This document shows positions 1 through 8,516 of a stretch of 21,069 nt of DNA, in pieces. Source of the stretch: DASWRT01 sp036403035 (GTDB taxonomy: Bacteria > Pseudomonadota > Alphaproteobacteria > ATCC43930 > CGMCC-115725); NCBI GenBank assembly GCA_036403035.1, contig DASWRT010000512.1:1-21069 (forward strand), in the 5' to 3' direction. The translations under genes and the position numbers were made by a program. Position 1 is the first letter of the stretch; each line of letters begins with the position of its first letter. A model generated the notes under the pieces. The model saw nothing but the letters and a program-made list of their open reading frames with translations. It ran no database searches and was not told the DNA's origin.

Positions 1-115
1 TGTACCGCCCGCGATCGTCGATGACGGCGATCTTCTCGCCACGCCGGGCCTTGAGGTTGCGGTCGATGAGGTCGGCAGCGGCGTTGTACGCCCCCGACGC
101 CGCGGTCACGGTCAT
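1..115 (-). CDS. Benzoate-CoA ligase family protein, N-terminal fragment (gene continues beyond the left edge)
   Basis: Thirty-eight codons are visible from an ATG at 113-115, read leftward and still open at the edge. The start is preceded on its own strand by a purine-rich GGGAGGGG stretch that can serve as ribosome binding site. The visible part contains YNAAADLIDRNL followed by GEKIAVIDD, which resembles the N-terminus of benzoate- and 4-hydroxybenzoate-CoA ligases (acyl-adenylating enzymes making benzoyl-CoA from benzoate, CoA and ATP). The catalytic core lies outside the window, so the call rests on this short match and on context: it follows the flavodoxin gene on the same strand and is divergent from boxR-boxC-boxB, whose substrate is benzoyl-CoA. 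Another aromatic acyl-CoA ligase remains possible. Confidence 0.62.
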   Translation of the reverse strand, partial: MTVTAASGAYNAAADLIDRNLKARRGEKIAVIDDRGRY

Positions 116-261
116 CCTTGTCACCCCTCCCTATACGCCCCGAGCTTGCGGCCGGGTTTACGTCCGTTCTTGCCGGGGCCGGGCGGACATCATTCGTGCC
201 GCACCGCCTGCCGTCTGGATGTCGATACGATATCACGGCATCGTCGGGCGACGCCCTTCTC

Positions 262-741
262 TCACGCGGCCCGGCGCAGATGGTCGAGGCACGCCTCCGC
301 CCATGGTCCCGACCACTCGACCGCGACCTCCTCCGGGATCGTGCCGGCGCTGGCGTCGTGCAGCAGCGCGTCGCCGATGCGCGTCGCCCCCAGCTCGGTC
401 AGCAACGCGTCGAACCTCTGCCCGCCGTGGCAATAGGTCTGGGTGTAGGTGCGGTCGCCCAGGGCGACGAGGCCGTAGCTCACCGCCGAGAGGTCAGGCC
501 GCGCCGACTCGAGCCGCTCGAACAGGTCTCGCGCATTGTCCGGCACGTCGCCCTGGCCGTAGGTCGAGACGCAGAGGAGGAACGGTCCCTCGCGCTCGAA
601 CACCGTCTCGTCCAGGCCATCCATCGGCAGGATCTCGGCCGCGATGCCGCGTCCGCCGAACGCGTCCTGCAACTCCTGCGCGACCATCTCGGCCGTGCCC
701 GTCATCGTGCCGACGAGGATCGTGAGTGCGGCTTCCGCCAT
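262..741 (-). CDS. Stand-alone flavodoxin (FMN-binding, flavodoxin/MioC-like)
   Basis: A 159-residue protein that is a single flavodoxin domain. The phosphate-binding loop is GTMTGTAEMVA (about residues 11-21). The second flavin loop is STYGQGDVPDNA (59-70). The third is ALGDRTYTQTYCHGG (93-107), closest in style to the flavodoxin domains of diflavin reductases. No FAD/NADPH domain is attached, so it should be a soluble one- or two-electron shuttle needing a separate reductase. I prefer the ATG at 739-741, where a GGGAG lies about 11 bases upstream; an in-frame ATG at 760-762 would add seven residues but has no ribosome binding site. It shares a 92-bp divergent promoter region with boxR and precedes the benzoate-CoA ligase by about 146 bp. 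I infer that it may carry electrons to the BoxB epoxidase. Confidence 0.85.
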   Translation of the reverse strand: MAEAALTILVGTMTGTAEMVAQELQDAFGGRGIAAEILPMDGLDETVFEREGPFLLCVSTYGQGDVPDNARDLFERLESARPDLSAVSYGLVALGDRTYTQTYCHGGQRFDALLTELGATRIGDALLHDASAGTIPEEVAVEWSGPWAEACLDHLRRAA

Positions 742-833
742 GCGATGGTCGACTCCCGGCATGCGTTAAATTGCACTTTCGATAAGAACTATAATTCCTA
801 TATGCTGCTGTCAAGGGATCGTCGGAGCAGTTC
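742..833. promoter_or_regulatory. Divergent promoter/operator region between flavodoxin and boxR
   Basis: Leftward, a perfect -35 TTGACA (plus-strand TGTCAA, 809-814) is followed after 15 bases by TATAGT (plus-strand 788-793). Rightward, TATAAT at 790-795 is a perfect -10 for boxR, but no good -35 is seen at the usual distance. The box AATTCCTATATGCTGCTG (793-810) overlaps the boxR -10 and lies between the leftward -35 and -10. The same box, with one mismatch, recurs at 1878-1895 in the boxC promoter. This placement fits a repressor operator able to block both directions. A TGCA tetramer, the element bound by the related regulator BzdR, is at 772-775. The boxR ribosome binding site is GGAG at 824-827. 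Confidence 0.55.
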
Positions 834-1781
834 ATGAAGCAGGATGCGCAAAGCACGGAGCGGGTGGCGGTCGAGGAAGGCGTGCCGCTTGCGGCGGATC
901 GCGACGATTATCTGCACCGCCTCGGCGAGCGCGTCCGCGAGGAGCGCACGCGGCGCGGCATGACGCGCCGGATTCTCGCCCGCGATTCCGGCCTGTCGGA
1001 GCGCTATCTGGCGCAGCTCGAAACCGGCAAGGGGAACATTTCGATCAATTTGCTGCGGCAGGTCGCCGATGCGCTCAACATGCCGCTGACCGTGCTCGTC
1101 GGCGACGAGCCGGACCTGCCGGTCGACATGCGGCTGGTCCTGGAGCTACTGCGCCGCCTCACGCCGGACGAGCTTGCCGAGGCGCGGGCAATGCTCGGCG
1201 AGCGGTTCGGCGTCCCGAACCTGACGCAGCGGCATCAGCGGATCGCGCTGATCGGGCTGCGCGGCGCCGGGAAATCGACGCTCGGTCTCCGCCTCGCCGA
1301 TCATCTCGGCGTGCCCTTCGTCGAGCTTGACGCCGAGATCGAGCGCGAATCCGGCCTCTCGCTCGCCGAGATCTTCGCGCTCTACGGTCAGTCCGCCTAT
1401 CGTCGTTTCGAGCGGCGCGCGCTCGACGGCGTGCTGGAGCGGCACCCGCGCGTCGTGCTGGCGACCGGCGGCAGCATCGTCGCCGAGCCGGCGACCTACG
1501 AGCATCTGCTGTCGTCCTGCTACACCGTCTGGATCAAGGCCGTGCCCGAGGAGCACATGACCCGCGTCATGGCCCAGGGCGACTTCCGGCCGATGGCCGA
1601 CAACAGGGAGGCGATGGCCGACCTCAAGCGCATCCTCACGGTGCGCGGCCCGCTCTACGCGAAAGCCGACGCGACCGTCGATACCGGGGGACGCGCGGCG
1701 GACGCCAGCTTCGCGAGCCTGCTCGACGCCCTGCCGCGCGACGTCCGCACGCACATCGGTACAAACGCCGCCGGCCGATAG
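834..1781 (+). CDS. boxR: BoxR/BzdR-type transcriptional regulator of benzoyl-CoA catabolism
   Basis: A 315-residue two-domain regulator. An XRE-type helix-turn-helix occupies about residues 27-90, with the recognition segment around ARDSGLSERYLAQLETGKG. A shikimate-kinase-like domain fills 135-300, with a Walker A motif GLRGAGKST at 141-149 and ATGGSIV near 210-216. This architecture is the hallmark of BzdR/BoxR, in which the kinase-like domain has become the sensor for benzoyl-CoA and the N-terminal domain binds DNA; effector binding releases repression. The length matches the family (about 300 residues). It lies directly upstream of boxC and boxB on the same strand but has its own promoter, and a further promoter precedes boxC. 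The conserved 18-bp boxes flanking the gene are candidate BoxR sites. Kinase activity is not expected. Confidence 0.93.
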   Translation: MKQDAQSTERVAVEEGVPLAADRDDYLHRLGERVREERTRRGMTRRILARDSGLSERYLAQLETGKGNISINLLRQVADALNMPLTVLVGDEPDLPVDMRLVLELLRRLTPDELAEARAMLGERFGVPNLTQRHQRIALIGLRGAGKSTLGLRLADHLGVPFVELDAEIERESGLSLAEIFALYGQSAYRRFERRALDGVLERHPRVVLATGGSIVAEPATYEHLLSSCYTVWIKAVPEEHMTRVMAQGDFRPMADNREAMADLKRILTVRGPLYAKADATVDTGGRAADASFASLLDALPRDVRTHIGTNAAGR

Positions 1782-1818
1782 CGCCGTCCGCGAGCCGGCG
1801 ACGGGGCGCGAAGAAAAC

Positions 1819-1907
1819 TGCATCATTGTGCATGTTCGTGCCTTGACGGTCGAAATTTAAAGCGTATTATGCATTAAAATTCCTATATGCCGCTGAGGAA
1901 ACGCCCG
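1819..1907 (+). promoter_or_regulatory. boxC promoter with putative BoxR operator
   Basis: A sigma-70-like promoter is visible: TTGACG at 1843-1848, a 16-base spacer, and TATTAT at 1865-1870. The expected start of transcription (about 1876-1879) falls at the left end of the repeated box AATTCCTATATGCCGCTG (1878-1895), which differs by one base from the copy at 793-810. TGCAT occurs at 1819-1823, 1829-1833 and 1870-1874; TGCA repeats are reported elements of BzdR operators. A ribosome binding site (TGAGGA, about 1894-1899) precedes the preferred boxC ATG at 1908. That it is the BoxR operator is inference. Confidence 0.6.
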
Positions 1908-3557
<1,650 letters not shown>

Positions 3558-3591
3558 CCCCGCCCTCCGCACGAGAGAATAGGGAGCTTCC

Positions 3592-5019
3592 ATGGCGATC
3601 GACTATCAGAGCCGGATCCCGAACAACGTGGACCTGTCCGGCAACCGGATCTTGCAGCGCGCGCTGGAGCACTGGCAGCCGCGCTTCCTCGACTGGTGGA
3701 AGGAGATGGGGCCGACCGACTTCAACGCGGCCGACGTGTATCTCCGCACGGCGACCTCTGTCGACGCCAAGGGCTGGGCGACCTATGGCGCGGTGAAGAT
3801 GCCGGATTACCGCTGGGGCATCTTCCTCGCCGATCCGACGCCGGACCGCACGATCGGCTTTGGCGACGAATACGGCAAGCCGGCGTGGCAGCAGGTCCCC
3901 GGCGAGCATCGCTCGACGCTGCGCCGCCTGATCGTGACGCAGGGCGATACGGAACCCGCCTCGGTCGAGCAGCAGCGCCTGCTCGGCCACACCGCGCCGT
4001 CGCTCTACGATCTGCGCAACCTCTTCCAGGTCAACGTCGAGGAGGGGCGGCACCTCTGGGCGATGGTCTACCTGCTGCACGCCTATTTCGGCCGCGACGG
4101 CCGCGAGGAGGCTGAGGAGCTGCTGGCCCGCCATTCCGGCGACGCCGACAAGCCGCGCATCCTCGGTACCTTCAACGAGCCGATGGAGAATTGGCTCAGT
4201 TTCTTCATGTTCACCTACTTCACCGACCGCGACGGCAAGTTCCAGCTGAAGAGCCTCGCCGAGAGCGGTTTCGACCCGCTGGCCCGCACCTGCCAGTTCA
4301 TGCTGACCGAGGAGGCGCACCACATGTTCGTCGGCGAGACGGGCGTTGGGCGCGTCATCAAGCGCACGCTGGAGGTGATGAAGGAGATCGGCTCCGACGA
4401 TCCGGCCGCGGTGCGCCGGGCGGGTGCCATCGACCTGCCGACGATCCAGCGCTACCTGACTTTCTGGTTCACCTCGTCGCTCGATTTGTTCGGCGCGGAG
4501 GTCTCGTCGAACGCCGCCTCGTACTTCGCGAACGGCATCAAGGGCCGGCCCGACGAGGCGAGGTACGAGGACCATATCGCGCTCGGCACGACCTATGCGC
4601 TCGACGTGCCGGACGGCAAGGGCGGCCTGATTACCGAACAGGTGCCGATGCGCAATGCGATGAACGAGGTGATGCGCAACGCCTACGTCAAGGACTGCGA
4701 GATCGGCGTCACCCGCTGGAACCGCGCGATCGCCAAGGCCGGCGTCGACTTCCAGCTTCGGCTGCCGAGCCCGCATTTCCGCCGTTCGATCGGCGCCTGG
4801 GCCGGCGTGCATGTCGAGCCGTCGGGGAAGCCGGTGACGGCGGAGGCGTGGAACGCCAGGCGCGACGAGTGGCTTCCCTCCGAGGCCGACAAGGCGTTCG
4901 TCAAGAGCCTGATGCAGAAGCGCGTGATCGAGCCCGGCAAGATGGCTGCCTGGATCGCCCCGCCCGACCGCGGCATCAACAACCTGCCGGTCGATTACGA
5001 GTACGTGCATATGCATTGA
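3592..5019 (+). CDS. boxB: BoxB, benzoyl-CoA 2,3-epoxidase oxygenase subunit
   Basis: A 475-residue soluble class I di-iron oxygenase that epoxidises benzoyl-CoA to 2,3-epoxybenzoyl-CoA with O2 and two electrons. Ferritin-fold iron ligands can be placed by the two ExxH pairs, Glu151-His154 (EEGRHLW) and Glu241-His244 (EEAHHMF), with Glu121 and Asp212 as the likely remaining carboxylates; these are one residue offset from the published ligand numbers of the Azoarcus evansii enzyme as I recall them. The length is normal and no catalytic residue appears lost. GGGAG precedes the ATG. In known systems the electrons come from BoxA, which is not found here; the gene downstream is instead a flavin-only FNR of the adrenodoxin-reductase type. 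A strong palindromic repeat lies just after the stop codon. Confidence 0.96.
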   Translation: MAIDYQSRIPNNVDLSGNRILQRALEHWQPRFLDWWKEMGPTDFNAADVYLRTATSVDAKGWATYGAVKMPDYRWGIFLADPTPDRTIGFGDEYGKPAWQQVPGEHRSTLRRLIVTQGDTEPASVEQQRLLGHTAPSLYDLRNLFQVNVEEGRHLWAMVYLLHAYFGRDGREEAEELLARHSGDADKPRILGTFNEPMENWLSFFMFTYFTDRDGKFQLKSLAESGFDPLARTCQFMLTEEAHHMFVGETGVGRVIKRTLEVMKEIGSDDPAAVRRAGAIDLPTIQRYLTFWFTSSLDLFGAEVSSNAASYFANGIKGRPDEARYEDHIALGTTYALDVPDGKGGLITEQVPMRNAMNEVMRNAYVKDCEIGVTRWNRAIAKAGVDFQLRLPSPHFRRSIGAWAGVHVEPSGKPVTAEAWNARRDEWLPSEADKAFVKSLMQKRVIEPGKMAAWIAPPDRGINNLPVDYEYVHMH

Positions 5020-5032
5020 GGGCGCGGACGCC

Positions 5033-5090
5033 GCCTGCCCTCACCCCTACCCTCTCCCGCTTGCGGGAGAGGGTAGGGGTGAGGGCAGGC
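5033..5090. repeat. Perfect 28-bp palindromic repeat (REP-like) between boxB and the reductase gene
   Basis: The left arm 5033-5060 and right arm 5063-5090 are exact reverse complements separated by only two bases (TT). The core is CCCTCACCCCTACCCTCTCCCGC followed by its complement. No T-run follows, so it is not a standard intrinsic terminator, but the mRNA hairpin could stop exonucleases or lower expression of downstream genes. A related, shorter palindrome follows at 5135-5185, indicating an interspersed repeat family rather than a unique site. Confidence 0.85.
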
Positions 5091-5134
5091 AGCAGCGGCC
5101 GGGCACCATTGGAAATAGAAAGAAGAAAACTCCC

Positions 5135-5185
5135 CTCACCCTGACCCTCTCCCGTGAACGGGAGAGGGAACGCAGAGGCGGTGAG
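5135..5185. repeat. Second, diverged copy of the palindromic repeat
   Basis: An inner perfect 10-bp stem, CCCTCTCCCG (5145-5154) with CGGGAGAGGG (5159-5168), encloses the loop TGAA. An outer imperfect stem pairs CTCACC (5135-5140) with GGTGAG (5180-5185). The left arm resembles that of the copy at 5033-5060 (CTCACCC..ACCCTCTCCCG). It ends about 17 bases before the next start codon. Confidence 0.75.
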
Positions 5186-5202
5186 CGGATGCGGGAGTGA
5201 TC

Positions 5203-6609
5203 ATGCCCTTCCACATCGCGGTCGTCGGCAGCGGCCCGGCGGGTCTCTACTGTGCGGAGAAGCTGCTCCGCGACGCGCCCGCGGATGCGCGCATCGACGT
5301 CATCGAGAAGCTGCCCACTCCCTTCGGGCTCGTGCGGGCCGGCGTCGCGCCGGACCATCAGGGCACCAAGGCGGTAACGCGGATCTTCGACCGGATGTTC
5401 CGCCGCGGCGATCAGGCCATCGCGTTCTGGGGGCATGTCGAGGCGGGCAGGGACGTGACGCTGACCGAACTGCGGTCGCTCTACGACGCCGTCGTGATCG
5501 CGACCGGCGCGCCGCTCGACCGCCGTCTCAGGGTTCCCGGCGAGGATCTGCCGGGCGTCGTCGGCTCCGGCGCCTTCGTCGGCTGGTACAACGGCCAGCC
5601 GGACTGGACCGAACTTGCGCCTGATCTGGAGCATGTGCGCTCCGCCGTCGTGATCGGCAACGGCAACGTCGCGATAGACGTCGCGCGCGTGCTGGCCAAG
5701 ACGGCTGACGAGATGGCGCGCTCCGATCTCGATCCGGAAATCGGCTCGCATATCGGCCGCGCGCCGCTGACGACGATCTCGATCGTCGGCCGGCGCGGCG
5801 CCGCCGACGCCCATTTCTCGCCTGCTGAGCTGTCCGAGCTGGGCCGTCTCGCCCGCGCGGTGCCGGTGGTGAGAGCCGCGGATCTGCCGCCCGATCCTGC
5901 CGCCGACACGCCGACGCTCAAGGTGCTGCGCGAATTCGCGGCGGCAGGCCAGCCGTCGCCGGACGAAAAGCTGGTCGCGATCCGCTTCCTGTTCGGCCGC
6001 CGCACGGTCGGGATCGTCGGCTCACCAGAAACCGGTGTCGCCGCGGTCCGTGCTGAGCGGATGCGGCCCTCGCCGGACGGCGGTGGCTACGTCCCGACCG
6101 GCGAGGTCGAGGAGTTGCCGGCTGATCTCGTCGTCTCCTGCATCGGCTACGGCGCGGTGCCGTGCTGCACGCTCGCCCCGGCGGGCAGCGGCGTCTTCGT
6201 CAACGAGGAAGGCCGGATCGGCGACGGGCTCTACGTCGTCGGCTGGGCAAAGCGCGGTCCGTCGGGCACGATTGCAACCAACCGCGCCGAGGCGCACGCC
6301 GTCGCGCAACGCCTGCTGCGCGAGGTCGGCGCTGGCGGGAGCGGCAAGGCCGGGCGCGCCGGGCTGGAAGCCCTGCTGCGCGAGCGCAGCGTCGACGTGG
6401 TGAGTTGGGCGCGCTGGGAGCGGATCGACGCCCGCGAGGTCGAACAGGCGTCGGCGGCTTCGAGCGCAACCGCAGGACGGCCGCGCCGCAAGTTCCGCAC
6501 TGTCGCGGCGATGCTCGACGCCTCCGCCGACATCGTTGCCCTGGAGCGCCCGCGCGCCAGCGCCGACGCTCCCGTCTCCGCTGGCCCGGCAACCGGCACA
6601 GCGAGTTGA
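5203..6609 (+). CDS. Adrenodoxin-reductase-type ferredoxin/flavodoxin-NADP+ reductase (FprA-like)
   Basis: A 468-residue FAD- and NADP(H)-binding oxidoreductase close to the usual FprA/adrenodoxin reductase length. Visible motifs are GSGPAG (9-14, FAD), FGLVRAGVAPDHQ (41-53, family signature), IGNGNVAIDVARVL (151-164, NADP(H) fold), VGRRGAADAHFSPAEL (195-210), and GWAKRGPSGTIATN (347-360, flavin-contacting signature). It has no CxxC iron-sulfur cluster motif, so it is not BoxA. It should pass electrons from NADPH to a separate one-electron carrier. The ATG at 5203 has GGGAG five bases upstream; an in-frame GTG at 5197 is less likely. It follows boxB on the same strand after a 183-bp gap holding two palindromes. 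I infer a role in reducing BoxB through the nearby flavodoxin or a ferredoxin elsewhere. Confidence 0.87.
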   Translation: MPFHIAVVGSGPAGLYCAEKLLRDAPADARIDVIEKLPTPFGLVRAGVAPDHQGTKAVTRIFDRMFRRGDQAIAFWGHVEAGRDVTLTELRSLYDAVVIATGAPLDRRLRVPGEDLPGVVGSGAFVGWYNGQPDWTELAPDLEHVRSAVVIGNGNVAIDVARVLAKTADEMARSDLDPEIGSHIGRAPLTTISIVGRRGAADAHFSPAELSELGRLARAVPVVRAADLPPDPAADTPTLKVLREFAAAGQPSPDEKLVAIRFLFGRRTVGIVGSPETGVAAVRAERMRPSPDGGGYVPTGEVEELPADLVVSCIGYGAVPCCTLAPAGSGVFVNEEGRIGDGLYVVGWAKRGPSGTIATNRAEAHAVAQRLLREVGAGGSGKAGRAGLEALLRERSVDVVSWARWERIDAREVEQASAASSATAGRPRRKFRTVAAMLDASADIVALERPRASADAPVSAGPATGTAS

Positions 6610-6648
6610 TCCTGTCCGTCCTGCGTCTATAGGCGCTGCGGCGAGGAC

Positions 6649-6719
6649 GCGACCGATCATCGAAATCGTTTGTTCCGGACAATCCGGCCCGGCATGTTCC
6701 ATGAAAGCCGATCGGTCGC
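6649..6719 (+). promoter_or_regulatory. Inverted-repeat leader upstream of the acyl-CoA dehydrogenase gene
   Basis: GCGACCGATC (6649-6658) and GATCGGTCGC (6710-6719) form a perfect 10-bp inverted repeat enclosing 51 bases, in a 143-bp gap. The interior has smaller inverted pairs (TTGT..ACAA around 6670-6682; CATG repeats near 6693-6703). It ends 33 bases before the next start codon, whose ribosome binding site GGAGGAAAC remains outside the stem. It could be a structured RNA leader or a pair of operator half-sites; neither is proven. Confidence 0.4.
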
Positions 6720-6752
6720 CGCGATCGTGCAAACGCCCGGAGGAAACGAGCC

Positions 6753-8483
6753 ATGGATCTCCATCCCGCCGCCGCGGCGGCGCTGCCGCCGGCCGGCGCG
6801 TCCGCCGTCCCCGACAGCTGCGGCCTGAACCTCTACCGCGCCGACCCGGCGCTGCGCCGGCTGGCAGGGCTGTATCTCCCGCCGGATCTCGCGGCGCACC
6901 TCCATCCGCATTTCGACCGCCTCGGCGCGCTGGCCGGCGGCCGGCTGGACGAGCTGGCCGGGACCGCCGACCGCAACCCCCCGGTTCTGCGTCCCCGGAC
7001 CCGCACCGGCGAGGACGACCAGACGATCGAGAAGCACCCGGCCTACCGGGAGATGGAGCGCGTCGCCTTCGGCGAGTACGGCCTCGCCGCCCTGTCGCAC
7101 CGCGGCGGCGTGCTCGGCTGGCCGGAGCCGATGCCGCCGATCGCCAAGTACCTGCTGGCCTACCTGTTCGTGCAGGCCGAGTTCGGGCTGATGTGCCCGG
7201 TCAGCATGACCGACAGCCTGACGCGAACGCTGCGCAAGTTCGGCGATCCGGCGCTGGTCGCGCGCTACCTGCCGGCGCTCGTCAGCCAGGATCTCGATGC
7301 GCTGCACCAGGGCGCGATGTTCATGACCGAGCAGGGCGCCGGTTCCGATGTCGGCGCGACGGCGGTCAGGGCGGAGCCGGCGGAGGACGGCGAGACGTGG
7401 CGTCTCTTCGGCGACAAATGGTTCTGCTCGAACGCCGACGCCGACCTCGCGATGGTGCTGGCCCGCCCCGTCGACGCGCCGCCCGGCGTCAAGGGCGTCG
7501 GCCTGTTCCTGCTGCCGCGCACCCTGCCGGACGGCTCTCGCAACGCCTACCGGATCATGCGCCTGAAGGACAAGCTCGGCACCCGCTCGATGGCGAGCGG
7601 CGAGATCCGTCTTGAGGGCGCGGTCGCGTATCTCGTCGGCGACCGCGGCGCCGGGTTCCGGCAGATGGCCGACATGATCAACAACTCGCGGCTCTCGAAC
7701 GGCGTGCGCGCCGCCGCGCTGATGCGCCGCGCCGTGACCGAGGCGCTGTTCGTCGCGCATCGCCGCGTCGCCTTCGGCCGCCGGCTCGTCGAGCTGCCGC
7801 TGATGCGCCGGCAGCTCGCGAAGATGCTGGTCAGGGCGGAGCAGGCCCGCTCGATGATGTTCCAGACCGCCGACGCGCTGCGCCGCGCCGACGCGGGCGA
7901 ACCCGGCGCCTATGCGCTGCTGCGCATCCTGACGCCGCTTATCAAGTTCCGCGCCTGCCGCGACGCCCGCGTGGTGGCGGGCGACGCGATGGAGGTCCGC
8001 GGCGGCTGCGGCTACATCGAGGAATGGCCGGACGCCCGCGTGCTGCGCGACGCCCATCTCGGCTCGATCTGGGAGGGGACGAGCAACATCGTCGCGCTCG
8101 ACGTGCGCCGCGCCGCCATCCGCGAGGGCTCGCTCGACGTGCTGCGCGAGCATGTCAGTGGACTGTTGCAAGGCGCGCCGGGCCTGCGGGACGGTCACGT
8201 GGCGCTCGACCGCGCCGTCGCGCTGGCGAAGGCGGCCCAGGCGGAACAGGGCGGCGAGGTGCTGGCGCGGCAGTCCGCCTCCGCGCTCTATCACGTGACG
8301 TCGGCCGCCGCGATGGCCTGGGAGGCGGAGCGGCTCGACGATCAGCGCCGGCTCGCGCTCGCGCGCATGGTGCTGCGCCATCGCGTGCTGCCGCGCGACC
8401 CGCTGGCGCCGGACGATCCGGACGCCGCCGGTCTGGAAGATCTGCTGGCCGATCCGGGCGCGGCGGCGGATGCTGCGCCGTAA
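6753..8483 (+). CDS. Acyl-CoA dehydrogenase family flavoprotein (AidB/long-form subgroup)
   Basis: A 576-residue FAD-dependent acyl-CoA dehydrogenase homologue, larger than the ~380-residue classical enzymes and in the range of AidB-like long forms. Motifs are MTEQGAGSDVGAT (191-203, FAD/substrate contact), GDKWFCSNADADLAMVLARP (220-239), LGTRSMASGEI (275-285), a long helical segment with FGRRLVELPLMRRQLAKML (341-359), and GGCGYIEEWPDARVLRDAHLG followed by SIWEGTSNI, where Glu441 aligns with the catalytic base of MCAD. GGAGGAAAC lies upstream of the ATG. The binding-protein gene starts 33 bp downstream. Given the crotonase and feruloyl-CoA-synthase-like ligase further along the strand, I infer alpha,beta-dehydrogenation of a phenylpropionyl-CoA-type substrate; the substrate is not determined by sequence and a DNA-alkylation role as in AidB cannot be excluded. 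Confidence 0.85.
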   Translation: MDLHPAAAAALPPAGASAVPDSCGLNLYRADPALRRLAGLYLPPDLAAHLHPHFDRLGALAGGRLDELAGTADRNPPVLRPRTRTGEDDQTIEKHPAYREMERVAFGEYGLAALSHRGGVLGWPEPMPPIAKYLLAYLFVQAEFGLMCPVSMTDSLTRTLRKFGDPALVARYLPALVSQDLDALHQGAMFMTEQGAGSDVGATAVRAEPAEDGETWRLFGDKWFCSNADADLAMVLARPVDAPPGVKGVGLFLLPRTLPDGSRNAYRIMRLKDKLGTRSMASGEIRLEGAVAYLVGDRGAGFRQMADMINNSRLSNGVRAAALMRRAVTEALFVAHRRVAFGRRLVELPLMRRQLAKMLVRAEQARSMMFQTADALRRADAGEPGAYALLRILTPLIKFRACRDARVVAGDAMEVRGGCGYIEEWPDARVLRDAHLGSIWEGTSNIVALDVRRAAIREGSLDVLREHVSGLLQGAPGLRDGHVALDRAVALAKAAQAEQGGEVLARQSASALYHVTSAAAMAWEAERLDDQRRLALARMVLRHRVLPRDPLAPDDPDAAGLEDLLADPGAAADAAP

Positions 8484-8516
8484 CGACGTACATTCAAGAA
8501 CGAGGAGGGGACGCTG

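Noticed and set aside
5033..5090. Reading the perfect palindrome as a rho-independent terminator
   Set aside because: No T-run follows the stem and a second related copy lies nearby, which fits an interspersed palindromic repeat better.
5203..6609. Calling the reductase gene boxA because it follows boxB
   Set aside because: It lacks the two [4Fe-4S] ferredoxin motifs and has adrenodoxin-reductase-type FAD/NADP motifs, so it is a different fold family.
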